In this document: positions 53,401-64,000 of the stretch, piece after piece | How positions within the stretch are numbered: the stretch's first letter is position 1 | Layout of the letters: every line of letters begins with the position of its first letter | Assembly (NCBI GenBank): GCA_003344405.1 | Contig: NOWV01000211.1 | Location: forward strand, 1-64,000 | Length of the DNA: 64,000 bases | DNA from: Trichoplax sp. H2 | Taxonomy: Eukaryota > Placozoa > Uniplacotomia > Trichoplacea | Direction of reading: 5' to 3' | Program-made: the position numbers and the translations under genes | The notes under the pieces: model-generated | The model's database searches: none | What the model was told of the DNA's origin: nothing | Seen by the model: only the letters and a program-made list of their open reading frames with translations

Positions 53401-55261
53401 TCACATCGGTTGCAGGGTGTAGACATGATGATTCTGCTGATTACCACCTAGTAAAATGGGAGACTGAAGTAATCGTACCTGCCCGCGTTGTTTAGACAGT
53501 TGAAAAGGAGAACAGCCTTGTCAAATTATCATGTCAAATAAAGGTACGGCTACAACCGTCATGAGCAATTCGTTTCTTCCTGTGTTTGGAAAAGAACCTT
53601 GTACAGTATAGTGAACTATTTCTGTGTTTAGAAAGAACCTTGTACAGTACAGTGACTTAATGATTGTGATTCTAAGTAACGTTCTTCGATCAACGTTTGA
53701 GCCAACGATTATCAATTATCAGTATACATTGTACATACTCGTCAATAGAGGAAATAGATGATTGATTTGTATGCCACCAATCAAAGTCAAATAAATAAAA
53801 TTATGTAAAATTGTACAGCAGCTCTTCATCAATATAAAGCAGTTAGTGCACATTTTTGGGAGAAGGTAAACAATACCTACCTTCCACCTCCTCTATGGTT
53901 ACTCGACTTACGCTATATCAGTAGCTGTTGTACTATGGAACAAAATAGCGATTATGTCCATTATTATACTGGTCATTATTAAGGAGGAAAAAGATTGATT
54001 TTGGGGATCCATGATTATTCAAGAGGTAAATACTTGTGTGTAATAAGTTACCAGCATGTATACCATTGCGGTATAAAAGTGAAGTATAGCTAGTAGAGAT
54101 TGTAACATTGATTCATGAATTCATTGAAGACCAGCGATTTGAAGCATGGAGAAAATGGCCATCGCTATGATTTCAACTAGACTGGACGAAATTGAATACA
54201 ACACTGCATACAAGTTTGCCAATATGGTAAGTATGTACCTTGGTATCGTGATAGCTAATGATCAGTCCACTGCCTAGACGGAACTGTCCATGATCATCGG
54301 CTGGAATAGTCCAGTGCCTAGACGAATCATTGACTACCATGTAAAATCTGGACATAAAGAGTCTATTGTAAGCTTTTATCGACAATTGTCCAAAGCTGAA
54401 TTCCATCTACGTCGATAGTCTGCAGTGGAAGTAAACGAAAATGCAATGCCTATCAGACGTCCTTGTCAAATGAATGTTAACGAGCGGCAATACTATCAAA
54501 TTTGTAAGATCACGTCTGATCAGCCATTGATGCAATCGTGGCATGATCACCATGAAAATGGTTGCTTTGATTAGTTTATTTGTAAGATACCAAGGTTCAA
54601 TTGACTTGCAAGAGTCGCACAAATATGTTATCTCTTCACTGGTATGCAGGACTGTCCATGTCACGGCGTTGATCGTATCTGTCGTAGTGACACACAACAA
54701 CAACTATCATGGAGGAAGAAAGCAGAGGGATGAAAGAAAAGGGAGTACAGTATGATTGGGCTGCCTGTTGTCGATTGTGTACCTATCCAGTATATCGGAT
54801 CTACAAGATCGACGAGTAGTGTCCGATTTACACTAGGACATGTATCACAATCGCTATACAGGTCCATGTTATGAGTACCTCTAGGTTGTATAACCACTGA
54901 TCAATCGAGTACTGCCATTCGCAAAGGATGCAGCGAAAAGGTGAATCAATCAATACCTTGTGGGTGTTTCTGCATTTTGATATTGAAATCATGCAAATGA
55001 CCATCGCGGCACAAAAGTCACTTTAATATCATCGTCTTACAGTGAGAGCCTAGTCAACATCGATCAATGGTGCTATACTGTATTCTAGTGTACATACTTT
55101 TGTAATGGCCGACTCTTCATTCTATAAGAACCATCGCCTATGTAGTTTTCTAATTTGGCAGCGGATTGTGCCGATATTGGCTGCGGCTTGTGTCGGGCTT
55201 GATGATGCTGGCGATCGTCAGCAACATTGACGTCAACACCAGCATCCGATGTTGAATCCAT
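50417..55261 (-). CDS. MITF/TFE family bHLH-leucine zipper transcription factor (11 exons, 472 aa)
   Basis: DNA-binding regulator of the MITF/TFEB/TFE3/TFEC family, known elsewhere for lysosomal and nutrient-responsive control through E-box/CLEAR sites. Exons: 55261-55098, 52838-52592, 52439-52239, 52010-51979, 51849-51804, 51714-51664, 51558-51498, 51332-51270, 51152-51080, 50977-50830, 50749-50417; all phases agree. In order: YRMKSRPLQ near residue 50, like the TFE3 N terminus; [16 protein letters not shown] (64-79), matching the Rag-binding segment of MITF/TFEB; acidic [15 protein letters not shown] (205-219); SUMO-type VKQEPE (262-267); basic region [20 protein letters not shown] (280-299), invariant in the family; helix 2 and zipper to RLLLRIQ (362); and C-terminal [13 protein letters not shown], like the conserved serine-rich tail. 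The start has a favourable context (A at -3, G at +4). Its 5' UTR carries a C13 tract 7 nt before ATG. It faces away from INTS13. Confidence 0.97.
52839..55097 (-). other. Large first intron of MITF/TFE
   Basis: 2.3 kb between the start-codon exon and the Rag-binding-segment exon. It includes a small perfect palindrome at 52964-52978 (GTGTAAG, T, CTTACAC), and ORFs on both strands at 54.2-54.9 kb with no recognisable product. Confidence 0.75.
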
Positions 55262-55268
55262 CTTGTTT

Positions 55269-55281
55269 GGGGGGGGGGGGG
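55269..55281 (+). repeat. G13 homopolymer, a C13 tract in the MITF/TFE leader
   Basis: Thirteen G on the plus strand. On the transcript strand it reads C13, ending 7 nt before the MITF/TFE start codon. Confidence 0.9.
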
Positions 55282-55673
55282 TTTTGCAATTCCTGACTGC
55301 TGACTAGGTCCAATTCAATCAGAATATTGGTGTAATAATCAAAGTGAAGGCGTTGATGTCCAATACTACGCAATCAAGCGATGGAGAAGGCAAAACTGCC
55401 CTGCAAAAATCATCCAAGTGGAGTCAAGCGCAACGACCGCTGCTGGTTTAGTGCATCAACATTCAACGTCTTTCTCTACTACTGAGTTATATAGTATTGC
55501 GCTACTTGTCTTGTACAGTACAACAGTATGGCGATGGCAATAGCGTCCTTTCGTCGCTCTTTCTACCCCCCTTCCCCGGTGGGTATTTCTGACCAGGGTG
55601 AGTGGCCCAGTCAACTTGGCCTACAGTGCAAGTCCTTTGACTCCTGGATATGGCGGTGACGCAATTGTGCCTA

Positions 55674-55930
55674 CAGTACTGTACGCTTCAAGCGGAAAGC
55701 GTACCGGTATGGTTGAAACACCAGCATCGATTGCGTCACGCAACGTCACGTGAGTCCCACGAAGGAGCCGTGGGACAGTGTTCAGTACTGTACAGTAAAG
55801 CAAAATGGACTACTGTACTGTACAGTACGACTGCATACTACAGTACTGTACAGTACATACTGTACTGTAGAGTTCATTATCAAATTAGGCTACGGTGCGG
55901 ATCGGCATCGTACCGTACAGTACTGGACCC
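55674..55930. repeat. TACTGTAC palindrome cluster upstream of MITF/TFE
   Basis: Runs such as TACTGTACTGTACAGTAC alternate with unique sequence, also CGTACCGTACAGTACTGG. Same word family as at 47.5 kb. Confidence 0.88.
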
Positions 55931-56279
55931 AAGCGGTACTAAATGGTACCGATGCGATACCAACGATACTACAGACTACAGTTAGTGTATGATCACCAGG
56001 TCATCCGGTGTTCCGTCTGTACGTACAATCCAGTCGTTAAAGGGATGATTATTTTTGTCTCTTTAACTTGAGTGGTCTACTGTACATCAATCAATTAATT
56101 CTAACAATTATTACGGACCTTCAGGCTCTCGCACTGTACCATGGACTGCTAAAAATAACTATCTAGTCATTATGAATTCTATAGTAGCTGTTATCACGTA
56201 GTTAAGATATTTAGCGTGCACATGATTTTACTCCTCGATGATATCGAATGGAATCCACCCTAATCCGATATCGACACTA

Positions 56280-56480
56280 TTCTACAGTATGCTGTACACT
56301 GGTAAGTACTGTACACTGTACAGTACAGTGTACTGTACAGTACGATTTCTACCATACTGTACAGTACTGTACTGTACACTGTACGTATAGTACTGTAATA
56401 ATGTACTGTAGAATACCGTACTGTACAGTACTGTACTGTACTGTATAGAGGTAAAAAAACCGCTATGGTACAGTACTGAA
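56280..56480. repeat. TACTGTAC palindrome cluster
   Basis: Almost continuous CTGTACAGTACAGTGTACTG type sequence for 200 bp, self-complementary at many offsets; overlapping ORFs on both strands (56248-56448 plus, 56260-56514 minus) are artefacts of it. Confidence 0.9.
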
Positions 56481-56879
56481 CAAGTGAACATTCAATAGTG
56501 GCTGAGCTGATCACCCTCAGACAGATGGACTCTATCGATTTCTTACCAAATAAGGTCCGCAGTATGGAAAAATACTGACTTAGTATGGATCTTCTTGTCT
56601 ACTTTCTAAATGACTGGTACAGTGGTACTCATTGAAATAGAACATCAACGATCTTCTATAACTGTTTGCAAGCAGAATTGAGTAAAAGGCAATAAGATTC
56701 CACATCATATTGCGTCGTTGAGAAACAATCAGTTCATTTTAAATCGACCGATTACATACTCAAGTACTGTCATAATGAAGTGTTTGAGCTGAAAAGATCT
56801 ATCCTTCCATCTGTGATTCCACTTGATCCAAACTTGCTCATCCAGTAGTCAACGACTATTGGAAAAAATATACTAGCTT

Positions 56880-58175
56880 TAGTGCAGGTTCAACGTCTGT
56901 CTGTCCGAAGAGGTTTCCAGTCCAGGGATTCTTTCTAGTACAGTACTGTATACTGTAGTACTGTACAGTGTACAGTACTACAGTACGGTACAGTAGTCTA
57001 CTGTACAGTTTGCCATACTGTACTGTAGCCAAGTCGCAGAGGTTCGGCGTCTGTCCGTCCGAAAGAAGTTTCCAGACCAGGGATTCTATCTGGTACTGTA
57101 CTGTACTGTACTGTACACTGTACAGTACTACTGTATAGCCAAGTCGCAGAAATTCAAAGTCTGTCCGTCCGAAGAAGATTCCAGTCCAGGGATTCTTTGT
57201 GGTACAGCAGTCTATACAGTATCCCTATACTCTACTATAGCCAAGTCGCAGAGGTTCGACGTCTGTCCGTCCGAAGAAGTTTCTAGTCTAGGGATTCTTT
57301 CTAGTACGGTAGTCTACTGTACTGTACACTCTATAGTATGGGCAGAGGGGCAACGTCTGTCCGTCTGAAGAAGTTTCCATTCCTGGGATCTTTTCTAGTA
57401 CAGTACTGTATAGTGGTCTACAGTATGCGCAGAGGCTCGACGTCTGTCCGTTCGAAGAAGTTGCCTGTCCACTGTCCAGGGATTCTTTCTAGTACAGTAG
57501 TCACTCACAGTGACTCACTAGTCAGTAATCTACAGTAGGCGCAGAGGTTCGGCGTCTGTCCATCCGAAGGAGTTTTTTAGTCCAGGGATTCTTTCTAGTA
57601 CAGTACAGTAGTCTATAGTATGCCATACTGTATCGTAGCCAAGTCGCAGAATTTCAATGTCTGTCCGTCAGAAGAAGTTTCCAGTCCAGGGATTCTTTCT
57701 AGTGCAGTAGTCTACAGCATGCGCAGAGGTGGAACGTCTGTCCATCTTAAGAAGTTTCCAGTCCTGGGATTTTTTCTAGCGTACAGTAGTCTGCACTCTA
57801 CAGTATGCGCAGAGGTTCGACGCCTGTCCGTCCGAAGAAGTTTCCTGTCCAGGGAATCTTTCTAGTACAGTAGTCTTCAGTATGCGCAGCGGTTCGGCGT
57901 CTGTCCGTCCGAAGGAGTTTTTAATCCAGGGATTCTTTGTGGTACAGTACAGCAGTCTACAGTATCCCTATACTCTACAGTACTATAGCCAAGTCGCAGA
58001 ATTTCGATGTCTGTCCGTCCGAAGAAGTTGCAGTCCAGGGATTCTTTCTAGTACAGTAGTCTACAGTATGCGCGGAGGTTCGACGTCTGTCCATCCGAAG
58101 AAGTTTCTTGTCCTGGGATTCTTTCTAGTACAGTACTGTAGTCTACAGTATGTTATACTGTAGCCAAGTCGCAGG
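56880..58175. repeat. Tandem array, about 13 units of 76-150 bp
   Basis: Units share the core GGTTCGACGTCTGTCCGTCC, then GAAGAAGTTTCCAGTCCAGG, GATTCTTTCTAGTACAGTAG and TCTACAGTATGC. Core starts near 56893, 57045, 57156, 57255, 57350, 57434, 57551, 57654, 57732, 57815, 57894, 58005 and 58080. Longer units insert GCCAAGTCGCAGA plus extra TACTGTAC words, so the palindrome clusters are part of this repeat. Reading frames through it are repeat translations. Confidence 0.92.
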
Positions 58176-59368
58176 CATCAATGAATTCAGCTTGCTTCAC
58201 GCGACTGTCTCTAGCCCAGTCTTAGTTACTATACACCGAATATTGTATCAGGCACTTGGAACAAGACTTCCAGTCCAGTACAGTACTGTATACTGTACTA
58301 CGCTACAGTACTTACACTGTACCGTACTGAACACAAACACTGGACTGGCTCAGATTGTTGGCGTCTCAGCTCTGTCTGTCGGTCCTTCTTCGGCGATACT
58401 GCTACCGAGGCGAACGAGCAGAAGGAAAAGGCCAAAGATTCAAATTAATAAACGCTGTCAGTGACAAAACTCATACAGGAATATGAGCAAGGAATGATCA
58501 AGTAAGAAAGATCGATATTGAAATTCTGATGTTGTTGACTGAGCAATAGCATCCACTGACTATGATAGCAGACTCTTTATTGAAGTATAGCATCAACTAT
58601 CCTTGAACTTGCAGGTTGAATGGTGGTGTAATCCATTGAAGAAGAATGCAGAATACAGCAATTGCCGGCAGAAGTGTTTTATTATTACATAGCTGCCAGG
58701 AATTAGATAAAGGCTGCGGTGATATTCATGAAATTGACAATGGTTAGCTGTATTCACTTTGCATTGAATTTGATCTATTCTACCTACAAACTTGAAACTA
58801 TATAGAATGAGTGGACGATGGTAAACACACTAAAACACCAACGTTACTGTCTACCTGCTGATAGATGGATGGGGTAGACGTATTCATGAAGTAACCCATT
58901 CCTATTATTATTGCATGGAAATAAGTGTAAAAGAACATCACACTGTACACTACACCACATTAAGCTAGCTTGAGAATAGTATCATATCTTGTACTCGAAT
59001 TTAGTACGGTAGTCTGCCACTAGATCACGAGTGGTCTAAGTTGCATACTTAGATAGCAGGAACGGACAGGAATGGAGCGATGCACTACAACATTTTACAT
59101 GCTATCCATCGCAAAGCATCTATAAAATTGATAGTGACAATGTCAAATAATCGATTTAGATACAATATGATTCATCTATTGAGCCATTGGTAGTCTAAAT
59201 TGTGGACATGATCAAGCGACACCATGCACTATCTTATAATGTAGATTGTTGTGATGATATTGTTGGCCTATCAATTAAGCATCTACACAGAAAGACTAAA
59301 AGATAACACTAGGCCAATAAAGACGAACTATCAACACATGCTTATATACGTATATGCAATAATATTAG

Positions 59369-62300
59369 GTAAAGGAAACACATTCAAATTGGAGAAATCT
59401 TTATGGACCTGTGCCACTGAAGGAGCGATCGAATACTTTCGTATCGCATTTGATATCTATTCTACCAAATATCCGGTGCGTAGACAGATCTCTACATCTT
59501 CTTTTTAATTTAAGAGGCTACTTTGAAATTGTTTGATCAAATTGCAAAAGTAATCAATCACACACTCTATAAATTAGCTGTTAATAATACCTTGTTAGTA
59601 TTTAGCTATAGCAATGACAAATGAGCTGAGCTGTCAAACACTGTCAATACCGTCTTTCTCCTATGAGGCTACAAGACAACTTGGAATTCGTTAAAACTAC
59701 GTTGGTTGTATCTTTAACTGGTATAATATTTGTGTCTTAATAGATTCTAATTAAAGTTATCGGAAATAAATCAAAAACTTTCGATGCCATGGATAACAAT
59801 TTGGGCCGAAGTAGTATCATGAAGGTATTTTTCTTTCTAGGCAGTCCCGATAATTAATGTATCATAGCTGCTTATTCTTATGTTCAACTAAGCTCAACTA
59901 TATGCTCATTTTTGAATGAAACTTGTCACCTTTTCAAATGGAAATTGACTTGCTACCTTACTGTCCATCTTTGTACAATATACAGTGCATGTGGTGACTT
60001 AGAAGCTCTTATGATAAAGTAAAGTTAAACACATATACTAAATAAATGTTAGGTCTTAGCAATAATTCAAAGGGTCATCATCTTAACAATATAGTATGAT
60101 CAAATCAGGCATTTAAATTAAAATTTGAATAATCTGTATCAATTTTCATGTACACAAATTGTACCCGTATACCTGGTAATAATTCATTCTTGATTCCTAA
60201 ACATAATGACAACAGTTGTATGAGAATTTCGCCAACGTTCGCTATAGTAGCAATACTGAAAGCCAATTTGATAGTCATGATCTCCAAGCTGCTCTTACTG
60301 AATCCATCCATGAATTCTCTAAGCCTCTATCAACATCATATGATAAATATTCCCGTGACAATGGTGTTCGTAGAATTATTTGCATCTCGTCCTACAAAAG
60401 GTAATTAACATACTTTTTTACCACTATCTTCATATCTACTCTGTAGTAGTATGTTTGGCAACTATATTATAATCATAACTTTGAAATGGTTCTAAATGAG
60501 TAGTATTCGTAACTGATGAAGAACGCTAATATCTATTTCTTTTGCTATCATGTATAATTTAGCACTATGGTCATTAAGTCATTCATTGCAGACATTATCA
60601 AAGCTGTTGAGGACATTAACACGATGTCTACGCACGAGTAAGTTGTTGAGTATTTTAGTCCATGCAATCAATTTTCATGGCTTAATGCGTATGATATTTA
60701 TAACGTTTACATACAGCATTATCAACATCAAATTTCTGGATGTAGTCTTTGTACATTTGCAACCGGTTTATGCTGATATCACCTCTCAACTGGAACAATC
60801 ACTCGGAATCGACAAACTAGTAAGTCTCTGTGCGGTTTTTCAATGACAAGAGTGCGATAATTGCTTTCATACTATTGTAATAACTTCTTAATGACGCTTA
60901 GGCTTTATCGTGTTATCACTTAATTGGAATATGTAGAAGTAGCGCTATTTAGTATTACAATATGGTCTTGCTACATCTTTTTTTTTAAATTCTCCCTTCA
61001 TTTTAATGGATTTTATATCCTATACTTTGCAGTAACTGGGTGTACAACCTTAGCCATACTTTCAAATTATACTCGTATTACCCAAGTTTGCAATGTTAAC
61101 TGTATCTATTCATGTTAGGTACATTCGCGAATTCGAATTAGTGTTTATGCCATTTCTGGTCCGGAAATGATCGAAAAAATGAACATCATGTCACAATTAC
61201 ATTATGATCTCAAAATTACCACCGTCACTGGCATACCAATGAAGGTAACCCAAACGATTGATTTCATTAGGTCCTCTCTAATTAGATCAGATCTACGGTA
61301 AAACCTCTTTAACTCAGAAAATCACTTTTCTGTAATAGGAAGAGCAAAGTACTGGAACTTCATCAAATTATGATGTTCAATTACTACATCCCTCCGCAAT
61401 TCATGACAGCCTACAGACATCTTCTGAAGATTACGGTAACTTCTATAGTTTGACAACGATAGATGGTTTTTATTTATTCTAGATATTTTTCTGTGACAAT
61501 GATACATCTCTTTCTTAGATGTTGTAGACCCTTTTACTCTGAAAAGGAATAACAAAGCTTCAGTTGTCTTAAAATGGTGTACACCCAAACAAGCATCTAA
61601 TCCACGTAGGTCATATATATATCCGTGGTTTATATTTTCTGTTATTAATCCGTCAGCTACGTTTATTACAGTTTCGGAATCACAATTTTGTACTAGCATG
61701 AGCCGTATTACACCTGTTGAGGTAATCAATTAAGCGATAAAGTGTTATGTCTTCATACCATGCTCAATTTACAAGCTAACGTTCATAATAAATTTATTGA
61801 TGCACTATCAGCCAAGCAGTCGACCTACCATTTGCTTAATGAATTTCCTTCTTTCGGGTAATATTTCGCTTCTTCTTGGCTTCATATAGATTGACTTTAA
61901 ACGTCATCGCAACATCTATTTGTGAATAGAGTTGCTCATTTTACATAATCACAAAGATTTATTACAGTAAATGCTAATTGTTTCTTCTTGAATCTAGGAC
62001 GTACTGTTGCTTTGGAGCAACCGAAAAAAACCAGCCATAAATCTGTTATATCTCATCTCTTAGTAGGCCATAAAAGACTAGATGATTGCGACAGTGAAGG
62101 TATATTATCGTTTATAATTAGCCTCAACTTTGAATAGAATCCATATTTTCTTACCATGAACACAATTTTGTTCGTCAAGGTGATATATTTGTTCATACGT
62201 TATCAATATCTCGCTCGCCTCTGGAGGATCCTCCTTCAATCAGCGAAGGTTCTGGTGGCCGAGTAACGGACTACAGAATTAATGTTAGTAGAACTTAATT

Positions 62301-63947
62301 ATCTACTAGTCTCATCATAGAGAGTTTGGCTACAGTTTCCGTTCAATCTTCTTCAGGATTTTGGTGAACTTATGAAAGACTGTCGCTTAGCACCTATAAC
62401 TCAGAATAAGTCTACGGAAATCTTGCCGATTGACGCTGGTAGCAATATACGATTTAATCTTCTTTATTGCTTTATCGTAACGAAATAGTAACATTATATA
62501 GGAATTAACTGTGTGTTCTAAATTATCGTCTTTGATCATATTTTATATCAACTTTGTACAGCTCTGGATTGTATGGATAGATTTACTCGATACTGGCCGA
62601 TGACAATGAGTAATTCCACTATGTTTGGCACTGAATGGACAAATGTAATAAACATAAATTCTATCAATGGTATCTAAATGATATCAATGAAGAAATCATT
62701 AATGTAGTTGTTATTATGATAGGAACTCGATCGGCTTCCAGAATATTTATGTTGGAAGAAATTAGATGAAGAAACCGTAGATGAGTGTATAAAGGTGCTA
62801 ATTCTCGTACACAAATACGATATGACAGCGCAACTCTCTTCTGTTATTGGAAAACCAATAGCTACCTTCTAATTTTACTCTAGATTCTAACAGAATTATC
62901 GGATAAGACCAGTATGAATGAAAACCGCAGTTCATATTACGGAGGTTCAAGAACTAAAGGAACTAAACGGTATTTAAGTTTCTTCAATACATCATAATTG
63001 TATAGCCTACACTAGTAATATCTATTCGAGTCCTTTTTTAGAGAAGAGCAATCTCGACAGCTGTTGAACGAATTAGAATCTGTACTAGAATTGCAGAGTT
63101 CTAATTCTGCTATGCACTACAAAGTATGAGATAATACAATCGAATATAATAAATGATTCAGCCCTTAGATTGAATTAATATCGTGATCGTAACGTGAATA
63201 AATTTCGAAATGCGTAATATTTCAGATCTATAGCCACTTTCTGGATTTGAAAAGAGCAGCAAATTCCTCTTCGCCCGATAATTACATTCCTGAAGATAAT
63301 GGAGCTGTTGATGCCGGTATGATTCACGATAGCATTTGTTTTCGCTATAACTCTTAAATTCCTGGTTATCGCTTTGACCCTATTTAGATGCAAGTGTAGC
63401 CATGGATGTAGACGGCAAGGAAGCAACACAATTGTTAGTTTTTAATTCTTTAATTAAGTAAAGTTGCTTTTCTGTCGTTCATCTAATGTTTATAATCGTA
63501 AAAATTCCTGAAACATTAATCCAGAGATGATACACTTGAAGAACAACAAAATCAAGGAAATACTACACCTAATATATCTGTAGACAATCAATCTCCAATT
63601 AGAGAGGAAGATCCGCCAAGAAATGGGAACGAAAGTGACGATCACGAAATTCAACCGCTAAAGAAAGTGAAGGTTACAGGTAACCTGACGACTTCCATTA
63701 ATTTTATTAAAAAATTAGATACTTGTCTGTGAGTTACATAGTAGGTAATTTCGTTTTTACAGAAGCAGAAGAGAAACCAATGGAAGAACAAACAGATAAA
63801 AGAACACTTCTGTCGGCTTTTATGACCAAAAAATTATCCTTATATTCGCGTTCATTAGATTTTGAGGGGCGTACGAATGCTGAAGGCGATAATGCGGTAG
63901 AATTGTACGCATACATGAATCGAAATAAGAGAAAACCAGAGGAATAG
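59369..63947 (+). CDS. INTS13: Integrator complex subunit 13 (Asunder), 5' end incomplete (20 exons found)
   Basis: Subunit of the nuclear Integrator complex, which cleaves snRNA and other nascent transcripts; INTS13 forms a module with INTS10 and INTS14. Exons: 59369-59475, 59744-59824, 60225-60400, 60563-60637, 60717-60819, 61119-61244, 61339-61435, 61519-61605, 61672-61721, 61812-61857, 61998-62099, 62180-62283, 62357-62438, 62562-62644, 62723-62842, 62908-62969, 63042-63123, 63226-63316, 63527-63679, 63763-63947. Phases match throughout. Diagnostic stretches: [85 protein letters not shown] and an acidic then Lys/Arg-rich tail. The model gives 669 residues plus a missing start exon of roughly 40; human INTS13 has about 706. 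The first located exon begins in phase 1, so a coding exon lies upstream, but I could not find it in 58.2-59.3 kb. Most introns here are only 65-100 bp. Confidence 0.95.
61606..61671 (+). other. Probable 66-nt in-frame intron inside an INTS13 exon
   Basis: The segment opens with GTAGGT, ends with TTACAG, is a multiple of three and has no in-frame stop. Removing it aligns [14 protein letters not shown] directly to [16 protein letters not shown], which matches INTS13 spacing; keeping it would add 22 residues with a hydrophobic run not expected in the family. Inferred from protein alignment from memory, not transcripts. Confidence 0.65.
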
Positions 63948-64000
63948 CTTCAGTTAAAAAAATTTAATTATTTAGCTTGCCTGTTTTTGTATAAAGTGAC

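Larger units (their letters stand above)
55262..59368. other. Divergent intergenic region between MITF/TFE and INTS13
   Basis: Head-to-head spacer expected to hold both promoters and the unseen first INTS13 exon. Filled by palindrome clusters (55.67-55.95, 56.28-56.48, 56.93-57.13, 58.27-58.33 kb) and a tandem array (56.88-58.17 kb). 58.35-59.36 kb is ordinary sequence in which I found no exon. ORFs of 66-111 codons are repeat translations. Confidence 0.65.

Noticed and set aside
55650-55992. ORFs of 80-111 codons on both strands
   Set aside because: Translations of the self-complementary TACTGTAC repeat (Tyr-Cys-Thr-Val and Ser-Thr-Val-Gln runs).
56880-58175. CRISPR-like spaced repeats
   Set aside because: Units are 76-150 bp with diverged cores and variable linkers in animal nuclear DNA; no cas genes.
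57338-58464. Chain of plus-strand ORFs with repeated peptide content
   Set aside because: Frames through the tandem array; unit lengths are not multiples of three and frames change between units.
60148-60408. 86-codon ORF in an alternative frame
   Set aside because: Overlaps the INTS13 exon 60225-60400, whose own frame has [10 protein letters not shown] and correct phase.
61322-61729. 135-codon minus-strand ORF, one of the longest in the window
   Set aside because: Antisense shadow across two INTS13 exons whose sense frames match the family.

Overview
This is nuclear DNA from an animal, not a prokaryote. It is AT-rich, its genes are cut into many small exons with GT..AG introns (often TAG or AAG acceptors), and it encodes a Wnt ligand, an MITF/TFE bHLH-zipper factor, an Integrator subunit and two Dbl-family RhoGEFs. 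Low GC, modest gene spacing and divergent but complete animal signalling genes suggest an early-branching metazoan (placozoan or sponge grade). That placement is inference; no species marker was recognised.

Layout. 1-10.36 kb: no supported gene, but copies of a dispersed repeat, a 20-N gap flanked by two copies of the same sequence, and LTR-like promoter fragments. 10.36-24.50 kb (+): a 20-exon DH-PH RhoGEF (PLEKHG5/6-like); its 6.7-kb intron carries two different tandem-repeat arrays. 24.5-35.8 kb: intergenic, with further copies of the dispersed repeat. 35.82-39.30 kb (+): a complete four-exon Wnt gene with 24 cysteines, in which the serine normally acylated by Porcupine is alanine. 40.15-46.69 kb (-): an 18-exon ARHGEF3/NET1-like RhoGEF, tail-to-tail with Wnt. 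46.7-50.4 kb: gene-free, rich in TACTGTAC-type palindromes. 50.42-55.26 kb (-): an 11-exon MITF/TFE gene. 55.3-59.3 kb: palindromic clusters and a 13-copy tandem array. 59.37-63.95 kb (+): INTS13 (Asunder), lacking only an unidentified first coding exon.

Exon models were built by hand. Reading phase is continuous through every junction of the four complete models (633, 337, 530 and 472 residues). INTS13 joins in frame over about 670 residues. Very few of these exons show up as long ORFs; most long ORFs here are shadows or repeat translations.

Functionally the set spans secreted signalling (Wnt), Rho GTPase activation (two GEFs), lysosome/nutrient-linked transcription (MITF/TFE) and snRNA/mRNA 3'-end control (INTS13). 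They are not an operon. The close Wnt - ARHGEF3/NET1 - MITF/TFE linkage resembles human 3p14 (WNT5A, ARHGEF3, MITF) and may be a relic of ancestral animal gene order.
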